A stretch of DNA of 64,000 bases, from NCBI RefSeq assembly GCF_004795105.1, contig NZ_SSBL01000024.1, positions 55,636 through 119,635 of the forward strand, read 5' to 3'. The notes beneath the pieces were generated by a model. It was not told the origin of the DNA and did no database searches. It worked only from the letters and a program-made list of their open reading frames with translations. A program made the translations under genes and the position numbers. The stretch is from Streptomyces sp. A0642. Its GTDB lineage: Bacteria; Actinomycetota; Actinomycetes; Streptomycetales; Streptomycetaceae. This document shows, piece after piece, positions 8,808-17,726 of the stretch (its first letter is position 1; the number at the start of each line of letters is the position of its first letter).

Positions 8808-10460
8808 TCAGCCGAGGAGGCCGCCGATGGGGTTGCGACCGCCGCCCCCGCCGTCCCCGCCGCCGGTGCCGCCCGTGGAGCCGGTGCCGGGATCCGTGCC
8901 GCCGGTGGTGGATCCGCCGGTGGGGCCGGACGAGCTGGGGCCGGAGCTGCTGCTGGCGGGGGGCTGTTGGGGCGTGGTCCGGCGCGGGGTGCTCTGTCGG
9001 GTGCCCTGGGTCTGGCTGGGCTGTCCGGCGCCGGCGGCCTGGCCCGTCTCACGGACGCCTCCCGTGGCCGGGGTGGAAGACGTCTCGGCGGAGGGAGTGC
9101 GGGGCGCGGTGGTGCGGGAGGGGGTGGGGCGCTGTCCGCTCGGGGTGTGGTGGGAGGCCTTGCCGCTGCGGGACTGCTCAGGGAGCGGGGAGCCGGGAAG
9201 CTGGTTGGTCGGGATGCCGTCCGGTCCGGGGACGGTGACGACTTCGGAGGAGCGGACGGCGCCGCCGAGCACGGAGCCGATGAGCAGGGTCGTACCGACG
9301 ACGACGGTGGCGACGATGGCACCGCGGCGCAGGACGCGGCGGCGGAGGTCCCAGATCTCGGAGCGGGGGCCGAGCTTCCGCCAGGCCTCGCCCGCGAGGC
9401 GTCCGTCGACGGAGTAGACGGGGGCGCCCGCGATGATCAGGGGGCTCCAGGCGGCGAGGTAGATGATGTCGGGCGCGTCGTAGACGGCGACGGTGCGCCA
9501 GCTGACGGTGACCAGGAGGGCGGCGGACAGGAGAGCCCCGATGGAGGCGGCGACGCGCTGCCACAGGCCGAGGACGGTGAGGACGCCGACGACGACCTGG
9601 AGGAAGGCGATGGTGAGGCCGGCGCCGACGGGGTGGGAGAGGGCGAAGTCGCGCAGGGGCTCCGCGAGTGCCCAGGGGTGGAGCGAGGTCAGCCACTTCA
9701 CCATGGAGCCGCGGTCGCCGCCGTCGAAGTAGACGGGGTCGCAGAGTTTGCCCATGCCGGCGTAGATGGAGATGAAGCCGAGGAACACGCGCAGGGGCAG
9801 GAGGACGACGCCGAGGTTCATGCGGCGGCCCGGGTAGTACGCGTGCCGGACGCTGTCGCCGGAGCGCCGCTCGCGGGTGTCCGTGATGTCGTCGCCGTCG
9901 TAGTCGTCGCCGTCGTACGCGTCGGAGTCGTACGTGTCGGAGTCGTGGCGGCCGGGCTCGACCTGGTCGTAGGCGCCGACGGCCTGGCGCATCGGGGGCA
10001 GCAGCGGTCCGCCGGGGCGGCGCGGGGGCGGCGCGGTGATGACGGGGTTGGGCTGCGTCTCTTCGAGGCGCGGGACGAGCTGGGTGCCGGTGCCGTCGTT
10101 CCCGCTGTCGAACTCGTAGGAGGCGTACGGCTCGTAGGGGTCGTAGGCGGTGTCGGGGCGGGCCGCGGTGGAGTTCCGTACGGCCTGGAGGAGTCCGCCG
10201 GCGCCCGGGTCGCCGGGGGCGGACTTGCCGCTCCACACGACGGGGGCGCGTCGGCCGCGCCCGGCTCCGGCGCCGCCCATGGCGGGGATCCTGGGTGCTC
10301 CGGCGGGTGCCACACCGCGCAGCCGGCTGCGCTGGCCGGGGGCGAGCTGCACCCGGAAGCTGGCGTGGTTGACGATGACCTGCGCGGGGTCGCAGTCCAC
10401 CTTGGCCATGCTCAGGGCGGGTTGTTCGTCGAACCGAGGCGTTCTGGTGTCCACACTCAT
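8808..10460 (-). CDS. DoxX family membrane protein with long disordered tails
   Basis: 550 residues. Residues 1-205 are soluble and low-complexity, with Tyr/Asp repeats (DSDTYDSDAYDGDDYDGDD). The DoxX domain follows, with four membrane helices beginning MNLGVVLLPLRVFLGFISIYAG and containing GMGKLCDPVYFD. A fifth helix (GAIVATVVVGTTLLIGSVLGG) near 400 precedes an extracellular Ser/Thr/Pro/Gly-rich tail ending in a glycine run. DoxX proteins are linked to redox or thiol homeostasis in actinobacteria. Here the soluble ends suggest a scaffold or envelope role, which is inference. ATG at 10460. Confidence 0.85.
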   Translation of the reverse strand: MSVDTRTPRFDEQPALSMAKVDCDPAQVIVNHASFRVQLAPGQRSRLRGVAPAGAPRIPAMGGAGAGRGRRAPVVWSGKSAPGDPGAGGLLQAVRNSTAARPDTAYDPYEPYASYEFDSGNDGTGTQLVPRLEETQPNPVITAPPPRRPGGPLLPPMRQAVGAYDQVEPGRHDSDTYDSDAYDGDDYDGDDITDTRERRSGDSVRHAYYPGRRMNLGVVLLPLRVFLGFISIYAGMGKLCDPVYFDGGDRGSMVKWLTSLHPWALAEPLRDFALSHPVGAGLTIAFLQVVVGVLTVLGLWQRVAASIGALLSAALLVTVSWRTVAVYDAPDIIYLAAWSPLIIAGAPVYSVDGRLAGEAWRKLGPRSEIWDLRRRVLRRGAIVATVVVGTTLLIGSVLGGAVRSSEVVTVPGPDGIPTNQLPGSPLPEQSRSGKASHHTPSGQRPTPSRTTAPRTPSAETSSTPATGGVRETGQAAGAGQPSQTQGTRQSTPRRTTPQQPPASSSSGPSSSGPTGGSTTGGTDPGTGSTGGTGGGDGGGGGRNPIGGLLG

Positions 10461-10590
10461 CTAACCGAGTGATGTGTGTTTAGGACACTGCCTTGACGGT
10501 GCCGAAGTGTCCGAGGCCCGTCAACAGGTGGTGGCGGGGTGCGGCGGGGCGCGCGCGTGCGCGGGACGCGCCCCCGGACGGGGCCTGGGG

Positions 10591-10632
10591 AGGGCGGCGT
10601 CCGGTGGAGTCTCCTCCGTCGGACGCCGCCCT
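10591..10632. terminator. Hairpin downstream of rlmB
   Basis: Arms AGGGCGGCGTCCG and CGGACGCCGCCCT enclose an inner GGAG/CTCC pairing. It lies 49 bp after the rlmB stop on the minus strand and upstream of the DoxX gene. It fits an intrinsic terminator of rlmB. The rest of 10461-10680 shows only GC-rich sequence with alternating GC. Confidence 0.7.
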
Positions 10633-10680
10633 CGCGGGTGGTTCTGCGCGCCGGGGCGCGGGCCCCCGCCCCGTACCGGA

Positions 10681-11637
10681 TCAGGCGCGCCGGCGCGCGA
10701 CCTCGTACATCACGATGCCCGCGGCGACACCGGCGTTGAGGGATTCGGCGCCGCCCGGCATCGAGATGCGCACGCGGTAGTCGCAGGTCTCGCCGACGAG
10801 GCGGCCGAGGCCCTTGCCCTCGCTGCCGATGACGATGACGACGGGGCCGCCGAGGGCTTCGAGGTCCTCGACGGTGTGCTCGCCGTCGGCGGCGAGGCCG
10901 ACGATCGCGATGCCTTCCTTCTTGTACGCCTCCAGCGCGCGGGTCAGGTTGGTGACCCGTGAGACAGGCGTGCGCGCGGCGGTGCCGGCGGAGGACTTCC
11001 AGGCTCCGGCGGTCATGCCGGCGGCGCGGCGCTCGGGCACGACGACGCCGTGGCCGCCGAAGGCGGAGACGGAGCGGACGATGGCGCCGAGGTTGCGGGG
11101 GTCGGTGACGCCGTCGAGGGCGACGATGAGCGGGTCCTCGCCGTTGTCGTAGGCGGCGGCGGTGAGGTCCTGCGGGTCCGCGTACTCGTACGGCGGGACC
11201 TGGAGGACGAGGCCCTGGTGGTTGAGGCCGTTCGTCATGCGGTCGAGCTCGGGGCGCGGGGCTTCCATCAGGTTGATGTTGCCGCGTTCGCCGGCGAGCT
11301 GGAGGGCCTCGCGGACGCGCTCGTCGTTGTCGATGTACTGCTGGACGTAGAGCGTGGTGGCGGGCACGCCGTCGCGCAGGGCCTCGAAGACCGGGTTGCG
11401 GCCGACGACCATCTCGGAGGTGCCCTTGACGCCGCCGCGCCGGGGGGCGGGGCGGCGGTTGGCGGCCTGCTTGGCCTTGGCGGTCGCGATGCGGTTCTTC
11501 TTGTGCTTCTTGCGGGCCTCGGCGGGCGGCGTCGGCCCCCTGCCTTCGAGGGCACGGCGACGCTGGCCACCGCTGCCGACCTGCATGCCCTTCTTGTTGG
11601 ACGTGCGGCGGTTCCTGCGCTGGCTGTTCCCGGCCAT
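10681..11637 (-). CDS. rlmB: 23S rRNA (guanosine-2'-O-)-methyltransferase RlmB, SpoU family
   Basis: 318 residues. A Lys/Arg-rich N-terminal extension (about residues 1-70) precedes the L30e-like substrate-binding domain (GRNPVFEALRDG). The knotted SpoU methyltransferase domain follows, with motif 1 DGVTDPRNLGAIVRS, motif 2 VVIVIGSEGKGL and motif 3 ISMPGGAESLNAGVAA. It methylates a guanosine in 23S rRNA domain V using SAM. The basic extension is typical of actinobacterial members and probably binds rRNA. It lies downstream of cysS on the same strand, separated by a strong hairpin. Confidence 0.93.
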   Translation of the reverse strand: MAGNSQRRNRRTSNKKGMQVGSGGQRRRALEGRGPTPPAEARKKHKKNRIATAKAKQAANRRPAPRRGGVKGTSEMVVGRNPVFEALRDGVPATTLYVQQYIDNDERVREALQLAGERGNINLMEAPRPELDRMTNGLNHQGLVLQVPPYEYADPQDLTAAAYDNGEDPLIVALDGVTDPRNLGAIVRSVSAFGGHGVVVPERRAAGMTAGAWKSSAGTAARTPVSRVTNLTRALEAYKKEGIAIVGLAADGEHTVEDLEALGGPVVIVIGSEGKGLGRLVGETCDYRVRISMPGGAESLNAGVAAGIVMYEVARRRA

Positions 11638-11685
11638 GACCTACCTGTTTCGTTGCTTCAGACGTGCGTACGTATAAGTGAAAGT

Positions 11686-11711
11686 GTGCCGCCCGGGGGG
11701 CCGGGCGGCAC
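11686..11711 (-). terminator. Terminator between cysS and rlmB
   Basis: Stem GTGCCGCCCGG/CCGGGCGGCAC with a GGGG loop. On the minus strand it starts 9 bp after the cysS stop and is followed by TTTCACTTATACG. The AT-richer tract after it, up to 11641, may hold the rlmB promoter. Confidence 0.75.
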
Positions 11712-11720
11712 GTGGGAGGA

Positions 11721-13124
11721 CTACTGGCGCGGGCCGAGTGTCCACCGTGGTCCGGTGGGGCTGTCCTCGATGACGAGCCCGGACTGGTTGAGCTGGTCGC
11801 GGATGGCGTCGGCGGCGGTCCAGTCCTTGCGGTCGCGGGCCGACTGCCGCTGGTCGAGGACGAGGCGTACGAGGGTGTCGACGACGCCGTGGAGGTCGTC
11901 GCCGCGGTCGCTCTCGGCCGCCCAGTGTTCGTCGAGCGGGTCGAGGCCGAGGACGCCGAGCATGGCACGGACCTCGGCGAGGCGTGCGACGGCGGCTTCC
12001 TTGTCGTCGGCGGCGAGGGCGGAGTTGCCCTGGCGGACGGTGGTGTGGACGATCGCGAGGGCCTGCGGGACGCCCAGGTCGTCGTCCATGGCCTCGGCGA
12101 AGGCGGGCGGCACCTCGGCGGCGGGGGCGACGGTCTCGCCGGCCTTCTCGGTGACGCGCTGGACGAAGCCCTCGATGCGGGCGAACGCGGATTCGGCCTC
12201 GCGCAGGGCTTCCTCGCTGTACTCGATCATGGACCGGTAGTGCGGGGTGCCGAGGTAGTAGCGCAGCACGATGGGGCGCCAGGCCCTGACCATGTCGGCG
12301 ACGAGGACGGAGTTGCCGAGCGACTTCGACATCTTCTCGCCGGCCATGGTGACCCAGCCGTTGTGCACCCAGTACTTCGCGAAGTCGTCGCCGTAGGCCT
12401 TGGCCTGGGCGATCTCGTTCTCGTGGTGGGGGAAGATCAGGTCGATGCCGCCGCCGTGGACGTCGAAGGCGGTGCCGAGGTACTTGTGCGCCATGGCGGA
12501 GCATTCGAGGTGCCAGCCGGGGCGGCCGCGCCCCCAGGGGGTCTCCCAGCTGGGCTCGCCGGGCTTGGACGCCTTCCACATCGCGAAGTCGCGCTTGTCG
12601 CGCTTGCCGGTCTCGTTGTCACCGGAGGGCTGGCGCAGGTCGTCGAGGTCCTGGTTGGAGAGTTCCAGGTAGCCGGGGAAGGAGCGGACGTCGAAGTAGA
12701 CGTTGCCGTCGGCCGCGTAGGCGTGTCCGCGCTCGATGAGGCCGCGCATCATCTCGATCATCTCGGGGACGTGGCCGGTGGCGCGGGGCTCGTAGGTGGG
12801 CGGCAGGCAGCCGAGCGCGGCGTAACCGTCGTTGAACGCGCGCTCGTTCTCGTAGCCGATGGCCCACCAGGGGCGGCCCTGTTCGGCCGACTTCTTGATG
12901 ATCTTGTCGTCGATGTCGGTGACGTTCCGGACGAACGTCACGTCGTAGCCGCGGTACTCGAACCAGCGGCGCATGATGTCGAAGTTCAGCCCGGACCTGA
13001 TGTGCCCGATGTGCGGGGCGGCCTGGACGGTCGCGCCACAGAGGTAGATCGAGACGCAGCCCGCTGTGAGCGGGACGAAGTCACGGATCTGCCGGGCGCT
13101 GGTGTCGTACAGGCGAATAGTCAC
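11721..13124 (-). CDS. cysS: Cysteinyl-tRNA synthetase
   Basis: 467 residues. The zinc ligand Cys29 in YLCGATVQ, the HIGH box (38-41, HIGHIRSGLNFD) and the KMSKS loop (EKMSKSLGNS) are all present. Cys, His and Glu of the zinc site appear in LECSAMAHKYLG and HHENEIAQ. It charges tRNA-Cys in the cytoplasm. The length and C-terminal anticodon-binding part are normal, so this is CysS and not the shorter MshC ligase of mycothiol synthesis. The ATG at 13124 aligns with the family start. Its position next to rlmB and isoprenoid genes is the usual actinobacterial order, interrupted here by the importer at 13682-16949. Confidence 0.96.
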   Translation of the reverse strand: MTIRLYDTSARQIRDFVPLTAGCVSIYLCGATVQAAPHIGHIRSGLNFDIMRRWFEYRGYDVTFVRNVTDIDDKIIKKSAEQGRPWWAIGYENERAFNDGYAALGCLPPTYEPRATGHVPEMIEMMRGLIERGHAYAADGNVYFDVRSFPGYLELSNQDLDDLRQPSGDNETGKRDKRDFAMWKASKPGEPSWETPWGRGRPGWHLECSAMAHKYLGTAFDVHGGGIDLIFPHHENEIAQAKAYGDDFAKYWVHNGWVTMAGEKMSKSLGNSVLVADMVRAWRPIVLRYYLGTPHYRSMIEYSEEALREAESAFARIEGFVQRVTEKAGETVAPAAEVPPAFAEAMDDDLGVPQALAIVHTTVRQGNSALAADDKEAAVARLAEVRAMLGVLGLDPLDEHWAAESDRGDDLHGVVDTLVRLVLDQRQSARDRKDWTAADAIRDQLNQSGLVIEDSPTGPRWTLGPRQ

Positions 13125-13236
13125 GCCTCAAGGGTAGTGGGCGCGCACCAGTGCCCAGCGACCCGTTGGGGTATTGCGTGCCAGTTGTTACGGCTCCGGG
13201 CGGGCCGGGGCCGTGAGCGGTGATCGTCCCGGGGGT

Positions 13237-13641
13237 TCAGAGGCGTCCGACGACCTTGCGGGGCGTGATCCGGACCACGACGCGGGGGTCGTCGTCGCCG
13301 GAGGCGGGGTTGAAGTCGGCGTAGCGCTTGCCGGTGTACTTCAGGGACAGCTCGTCGATGAGTTCCTGGCCGCCGTCGGTGGTGAGGGTGGCGGTGCCGC
13401 GGATCTCGGCGTAGGTGTACGGGGCGTCGAAGGGCTGGACGACGACGGAGACGCGGGGGTCGCGGGCGAGGTTCTGTTCCTTGCGGCGGCCGGTGGTGGT
13501 GGAGATGAGGACGTCGTCGCCGTCCCGCTTCACCCAGACCGGGGACACCTGGGGGCTGCCGTCGGGCTGGATGGTGGCGACCGTGACGAAGACCGGGGTG
13601 TCGAGCAGTGCCTTGAGTTCGGGGGAGAGTGCGGCGGTCAT
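13237..13641 (-). CDS. PPOX-class F420-dependent flavin/deazaflavin oxidoreductase
   Basis: 134 residues, one split beta-barrel domain of the pyridoxamine-5'-phosphate oxidase superfamily. FVTVATIQPDGSPQVSPVWV is the first strand pair, and TGRRKEQNLARDPRVSV is the cofactor-phosphate region usual in F420-dependent members (TIGR03618-like). It likely reduces a small molecule with F420H2 or binds flavin. The substrate is unknown. It lies 112 bp upstream of cysS on the same strand. Confidence 0.82.
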   Translation of the reverse strand: MTAALSPELKALLDTPVFVTVATIQPDGSPQVSPVWVKRDGDDVLISTTTGRRKEQNLARDPRVSVVVQPFDAPYTYAEIRGTATLTTDGGQELIDELSLKYTGKRYADFNPASGDDDPRVVVRITPRKVVGRL

Positions 13642-13681
13642 GGCGTACGTCCTCCTGAGCGGTTCGGTGGGGCTTCCACAC

Positions 13682-15418
13682 CTACCCCAATCCCGGCGCG
13701 GTGGTCTTCCGCGGACTCCTGCCCCGTACGGCCGCTGTGGTGAGCGCGGCCAGGGCGCCGAGGACTGCGAGGGCGGTGGCGGGGGCGAGGACGGACCAGG
13801 GGGCGCGTTCGGCGTAAGGGAGGTTTTCGGAGAGCATGCGCCCCCATTCGGGTGAGGGCGGCGCGGCGCCGAGGCCGAGGAAGCCGAGGGAGGCGAGGGC
13901 CAGAGCGAGGGCGGGGACGCGCAGGGCGGCGTGGCGGGCGACGGGCGGCAGGACGCCGGGCAGCACGTGGCGCCGCAGCAGGTGGAGCCGTCCGGCGCCG
14001 AGCGCGCGGGCGGCCGCGACGTGCGGGGCGGCGCGTTCCTGGGCGTACAGGGCGGCGGTGTGGGCGGCGAGGGGGGCCCAGGCGACGGCGGTGACGGCCG
14101 CTGCGGCGCTCCAGGGGCCGGGGCCCGCGATGCCGGCGACGACGAGGCCGGTGAGGATCGCGGGGAGGGCGTTGGCGGTCTCGGTGAGTGCTCCGGCCCG
14201 TACGGCTCCGAGGGCGAGGCCCAGGAGCAGGGTGGCGGCGGATACCGCGACGGCGGTCAGGACGGTGCGGGCCGCTCCGTGTGCGAGGCGGGCGAGGATG
14301 TCGCGGCCGAGGGAGTCCGTGCCGAAGGGGTGGGCCGTGGAGGGTCCGGCGAGGCGGGCGGCGGCGTCGATGTGGAGCGGATCCCGCAGGAGTCCGGCGA
14401 GGACCACGGCGGCGAAGAGGGCGGCGAGGAGCGGGGCGCCGACGGCCGGGGACCGGCGTGCGCGGGCGGCGGGCGGGACGAGTGCGGGCAGGGCGCCGTC
14501 GTCGAGGGCCGGGCCGAGCAGGGTGCGGGAGGCGAGGCGGGCGGCGAGGCCGGCGGCCGTGCCGAGGAGGAGCAGGAGCAGGACGCAGCCCTGGAGGACG
14601 GGGAGGTCCTGGGCGAGGGCGGCGGCCAGGGCGGTGCCCCCGAGTCCGGGGATGGCGTAGAGGGTTTCGACGGCGACGGCTCCGCCGGTGAGGCCGACGA
14701 CGATCAGGCCGAGCTGGGGCATCAGGCCGGGCAGGGTGCGGCGCAGGGCGTGGCGTGCGGTGCGGTGTCCGGGGAGGCCGGCGGCGGAGGCGGCGCGGGC
14801 CCAGGGTTCGGCGAACGCGGCGGGCAGTGCGTCGTCGAGGAGCCGGCCGAGGAGGGCGCCGGCGGGGACGCCCAGGGCGAGGGCGGGCAGCACGGCGTGT
14901 GCGGGGGTGCCCCAGCCGAGTGCGGGGAGCAGGTCGAGCCGGACGGCGACGACCGCGGCGAGGACGGCGGCGATGAGGAATTCGGGGAGTGCGGCGAGGA
15001 CGGCGGCGGTGGTGCCGGCCCCGGCGGTCACGTTCCGGTGCCGGGCCCCGCGTCGCAGGGTGGGGGTGGCGAGGGCCGCCGCGACGAGCAGGCTGACGGC
15101 GAGGGAGGCGCCCATGAGGGTCAGCGAGACCCCGAGGGCGGATATCGCGTCGGGTGCGACGGGCTGCCCGGAGACCCAGGAGGTGCCGAGGTCGCCGCGC
15201 AGGAGCCGGGCCGGCCAGTCGGCGAGTGCGTCCAGGGGGCTGCCGTCGAGGCCGGTCTCGGCGCGGATGGCGTCGAGGGTCTCCGGGGTGGGCGGCCGGT
15301 CGGCGTAGCGGGCGCGCAGGATCGTGAGGGCGGGGTCGGTGCGGGTCAGCCGGGGCAGCAGGCCGATGGCGGCGACGACCGCGAGGAGCGCGGTCAGCCG
15401 GCCGGCGAGGTGTCTCAC
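13682..15418 (-). CDS. Fused peptide/nickel-type ABC importer permease (DppB-DppC fusion)
   Basis: 578 residues containing two permease units normally encoded by separate genes. Unit 1 (about 1-300) is DppB-like: a lumenal RADR-type region, DLGTSWVSGQPV at 76-87, an EAA loop near 204-230 and the family ending AIPGLGGTAL. Unit 2 (about 325-578) starts with the DppC hallmark HPFGTDSLGRD (363-373), has a second EAA loop at 465-490 and ends with LGFLGLGAAPPSPEWG (511-526). The GTG at 15418 lies 4 bp after the lipoprotein stop, so translation is probably coupled. A longer upstream reading would overlap the lipoprotein gene. No ATPase gene is nearby. Confidence 0.85.
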   Translation of the reverse strand: MRHLAGRLTALLAVVAAIGLLPRLTRTDPALTILRARYADRPPTPETLDAIRAETGLDGSPLDALADWPARLLRGDLGTSWVSGQPVAPDAISALGVSLTLMGASLAVSLLVAAALATPTLRRGARHRNVTAGAGTTAAVLAALPEFLIAAVLAAVVAVRLDLLPALGWGTPAHAVLPALALGVPAGALLGRLLDDALPAAFAEPWARAASAAGLPGHRTARHALRRTLPGLMPQLGLIVVGLTGGAVAVETLYAIPGLGGTALAAALAQDLPVLQGCVLLLLLLGTAAGLAARLASRTLLGPALDDGALPALVPPAARARRSPAVGAPLLAALFAAVVLAGLLRDPLHIDAAARLAGPSTAHPFGTDSLGRDILARLAHGAARTVLTAVAVSAATLLLGLALGAVRAGALTETANALPAILTGLVVAGIAGPGPWSAAAAVTAVAWAPLAAHTAALYAQERAAPHVAAARALGAGRLHLLRRHVLPGVLPPVARHAALRVPALALALASLGFLGLGAAPPSPEWGRMLSENLPYAERAPWSVLAPATALAVLGALAALTTAAVRGRSPRKTTAPGLG

Positions 15419-15422
15419 CGCG

Positions 15423-16949
15423 TCATCCGACGTGGGTGTCAGCGGTGATGAGGGTGCGTTCCAGGGGGTCGAGGGCGACGCCCTGGACGCGGCTGTCGTC
15501 GTATCCCTGGAGGAAGCGTTCGTGGAGCAGCGGTACGAGGGCGTCGGCTCCGAGGACGTCGGCCTCGGCGGCCGCGGCGGCGGCGTGGCGGGCGGCGGTC
15601 GTGGTGGCGCCGGCGGCCTCGGCCACGGCGGCGTCGACATTCCTGTCGCAGAGCTGGGAGATGTTGAAGCTGCCGTCGCAGGTGAAGTCGGAGGCCAGGT
15701 AGGAGACCGGGTCGGCGGTGTCGAGGAGGGTGTTGCGGGCCTGGATGAAGGCGTCGTACTTCCCGGCGAGGGCGTCGGCCTCCAGCTGGGCGTAGTCACG
15801 CACGACCTGCTTGACGGTGAAGCCGCGCCGGGTGAGCTGCTGCTGGACGACGGTGGCGGACTCGGGCAGTTCGGGCCGGTTGGTGTACGTGGCGAGGACG
15901 ATCTCCTTCGTCCTCGCGACCTGAGCCTTGCCGGCGGCCTTCGCCCGGCCGGTGGGGGCGGTGCGTACGCCGGCGGCCCAGCGGACGCCGGGGCCGAGCA
16001 GTCCTCGCGCGGTGTCGGCCCGGCCTTCGTAGACGGACTCGACGAGCGCCTCGGAGTCGATGGCCTCGCGGGCGGCGGCGCGCATCGCGGGGTCGGCGAA
16101 GACGCCGCGCTCCGTGTTGAGGGAGAGGCCGTTGGTGCGGGCGGAGGGGAAGGCGTGGACGAGCCCGTCGCCGAGGAGGGACGCCTGGGAGACGGGTATG
16201 TATTCGGCGACGTCGACGGCCCCGGTGCGCAGGGCGTTGGCGCGGGCGGTGCCGTCGGCGACGAAGGTGACGTCGGCGCCGGGGGCCTTGGCCTTGGCGC
16301 CCCAATAGGTGTCGTTGCGTTCCAGGGTGGCGCTGACGGCGCCGTTGACCCGGGCGAGGGTGAAGGGGCCGGTGGCGTGTCCGGCCGGGTCGGTCCTGGT
16401 GCCGGTGTAGGCGGCGGCGGACAGGATCGTGAGGGAGGGATTGGCGAGGCGCTGGGGCAGCAGCGGGTCGGCCTCGTCGGTGACGATCCGTACGGTGTCG
16501 GCGCCCCGGGCCGTGGCGGTGAGGGCGGTGTCGGACAGGACGCGGGGCTTGGGCGACGCCTTCTGGGCCGCGGTCAGCGAGCGGACGACGGCGGCCGGGT
16601 CGACCTCGGTGCCGTCCTGGAAGGCGGCCCTGCGCAGGGTGAAGGTCCACTCCTTGGCGCTGTCGCGCTTCCAGGAGGCGGCGAGTGCGGGCTTGGCGGC
16701 GCCGTCGCGGTCGAGGGTGGTGAGGCCCTCGACGACCGCGAGCCGGCTGAGGGTGACGGCGTCGTCGCCGTAGGGGGACATCGCCTGGGCGGGCGGGAAG
16801 GCCATGACGACCCGCAGACGCTTTCCGCCGTCGGCCGCGCCCTTGGCGTCGGACGTGCCGCCGGAGCAGGCGGTGGCGAGCAGGACGAGGAGGGCGGTCG
16901 CGGACAGGGTCAGCGGCAGCGCGGAGCGACGGCGTCGGGGCGTGGGCAT
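15423..16949 (-). CDS. Family 5 (peptide/nickel/metallophore) substrate-binding lipoprotein
   Basis: 508 residues. An Arg-rich n-region, a hydrophobic core and a lipobox LLATAC (Cys28) mark a lipoprotein. The SBP family 5 fold is recognised by LAASWKRDSAKEWTFTLRRAAFQDG and by NDTYWGAKA. The N-terminal MSPYGDDAVTLSRLAVVEGL is closer to NikA/CntA-type metal or metallophore binders than to oligopeptide binders. It captures a ligand outside the membrane and hands it to the fused permease next door. A Zur-type box lies 16 bp before the ATG. I infer that the cargo is a metal or metal chelate. A peptide is the alternative. Confidence 0.85.
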   Translation of the reverse strand: MPTPRRRRSALPLTLSATALLVLLATACSGGTSDAKGAADGGKRLRVVMAFPPAQAMSPYGDDAVTLSRLAVVEGLTTLDRDGAAKPALAASWKRDSAKEWTFTLRRAAFQDGTEVDPAAVVRSLTAAQKASPKPRVLSDTALTATARGADTVRIVTDEADPLLPQRLANPSLTILSAAAYTGTRTDPAGHATGPFTLARVNGAVSATLERNDTYWGAKAKAPGADVTFVADGTARANALRTGAVDVAEYIPVSQASLLGDGLVHAFPSARTNGLSLNTERGVFADPAMRAAAREAIDSEALVESVYEGRADTARGLLGPGVRWAAGVRTAPTGRAKAAGKAQVARTKEIVLATYTNRPELPESATVVQQQLTRRGFTVKQVVRDYAQLEADALAGKYDAFIQARNTLLDTADPVSYLASDFTCDGSFNISQLCDRNVDAAVAEAAGATTTAARHAAAAAAEADVLGADALVPLLHERFLQGYDDSRVQGVALDPLERTLITADTHVG

Positions 16950-16964
16950 GGCAGCGACCTTATA

Positions 16965-16979
16965 TGAAAACGATTGTCA
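16965..16979. promoter_or_regulatory. Zur-type operator (7-1-7) upstream of the importer
   Basis: TGAAAACGATTGTCA matches the published Streptomyces Zur box pattern TGaaAAtgATTttCA as I recall it, with an extra A/T pair outside. It covers the region just upstream of a TATAAG-like -10 (minus strand, 16964-16959), so a bound repressor would block the importer promoter. It also overlaps the stop codon of the GNAT gene. A related Fur-family regulator could bind instead of Zur. Confidence 0.7.
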
Positions 16980-17594
16980 TTTACGAAACGGGGTGCCGGT
17001 GCCGCTTCCGGCCCCAGGGATCGCCAGTCCGGCCCCGGACAGCGGCAGCTCGAAGTGGACGATGCCCTGGCCGCCCGGCAGCGCGCGCTCGTCGCACACC
17101 TCCCGCGCCAGCGACCTCCAGAAGGGCTCGGCGCCCGGGACGGCCGGGTCGGTGTGCAGGTAGACCGCCTCGTATCCGCCCGCCCCGGCGACGAAGTCGC
17201 GGAGCTCGCGCACCATCCGCCGGGCGAGCCCGCGCCTGCGGTGTTCCGGCCGCACGTAGATCCGGCAGAGCTGGGCGGTGGTGCCGGAGGGGAAACGGTC
17301 CGCGACCCGCTGCGGGTTGGGCGGCGCCTGCGGGCCCCGGTCGCGCACGGCCCCGGTCGCGACGATCTCGCCGTCGCGCTCGGCCACCAGCAGCGTGCAG
17401 CGAGCGGGGCGCAGATAGGCGGCCTCGGGGTCGATGACGTCGGCGTGCCAGCGCGGTACGTACCCGGAGCGCAGGTCGCGGTAGACGGTGTCGAGCATGA
17501 CGGCCCGCGCCCCGCCGATGTCCGCGGGCCCTGCGGTGCGCACGACATACCCGTCGCCTTCGGTCCGCACCGGAGCGGTCGTCGTCGTGCTCAT
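16977..17594 (-). CDS. GNAT family N-acetyltransferase
   Basis: 205 residues from the ATG at 17594, which follows a GGAG site. A longer reading to 17669 adds a poorly matching leader. The acetyl-CoA loop is IYVRPEHRRRGLARRMV (R-x-x-G-x-A), followed by AVYLHTD. The C-terminal half fits a complete GNAT fold. The substrate is unknown. Its stop codon lies within the Zur-type box of the importer, on the same strand, so importer transcripts could also arise by read-through from this gene. Confidence 0.82.
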   Translation of the reverse strand: MSTTTTAPVRTEGDGYVVRTAGPADIGGARAVMLDTVYRDLRSGYVPRWHADVIDPEAAYLRPARCTLLVAERDGEIVATGAVRDRGPQAPPNPQRVADRFPSGTTAQLCRIYVRPEHRRRGLARRMVRELRDFVAGAGGYEAVYLHTDPAVPGAEPFWRSLAREVCDERALPGGQGIVHFELPLSGAGLAIPGAGSGTGTPFRK

Positions 17595-17675
17595 CCCGGA
17601 GCTCCACCCTCCCTCGCCACCCACGCACATCATTGCCGCATGAGCGTACCTGCGCATGATGTGCAACAAGGTGGC

Positions 17676-17718
17676 GGGCCCCGGGGCCGCCGGGACGGAC
17701 CCGTCGCCTCCGGGGCCC
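17676..17718 (-). terminator. Possible hairpin after ispF
   Basis: GGGCCCCGG (17676-17684) and CCGGGGCCC (17710-17718) can pair across a 25-nt loop just downstream of the ispF stop on the minus strand. The loop is long, so the call is weak. Confidence 0.4.
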
Positions 17719-17726
17719 CGGGCGGC

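Noticed and set aside
13931..15448. 505-residue plus-strand frame opposite the fused permease
   Set aside because: Composition is nearly all Gly/Glu/Asp/Val, a typical shadow of a membrane protein gene at high GC.
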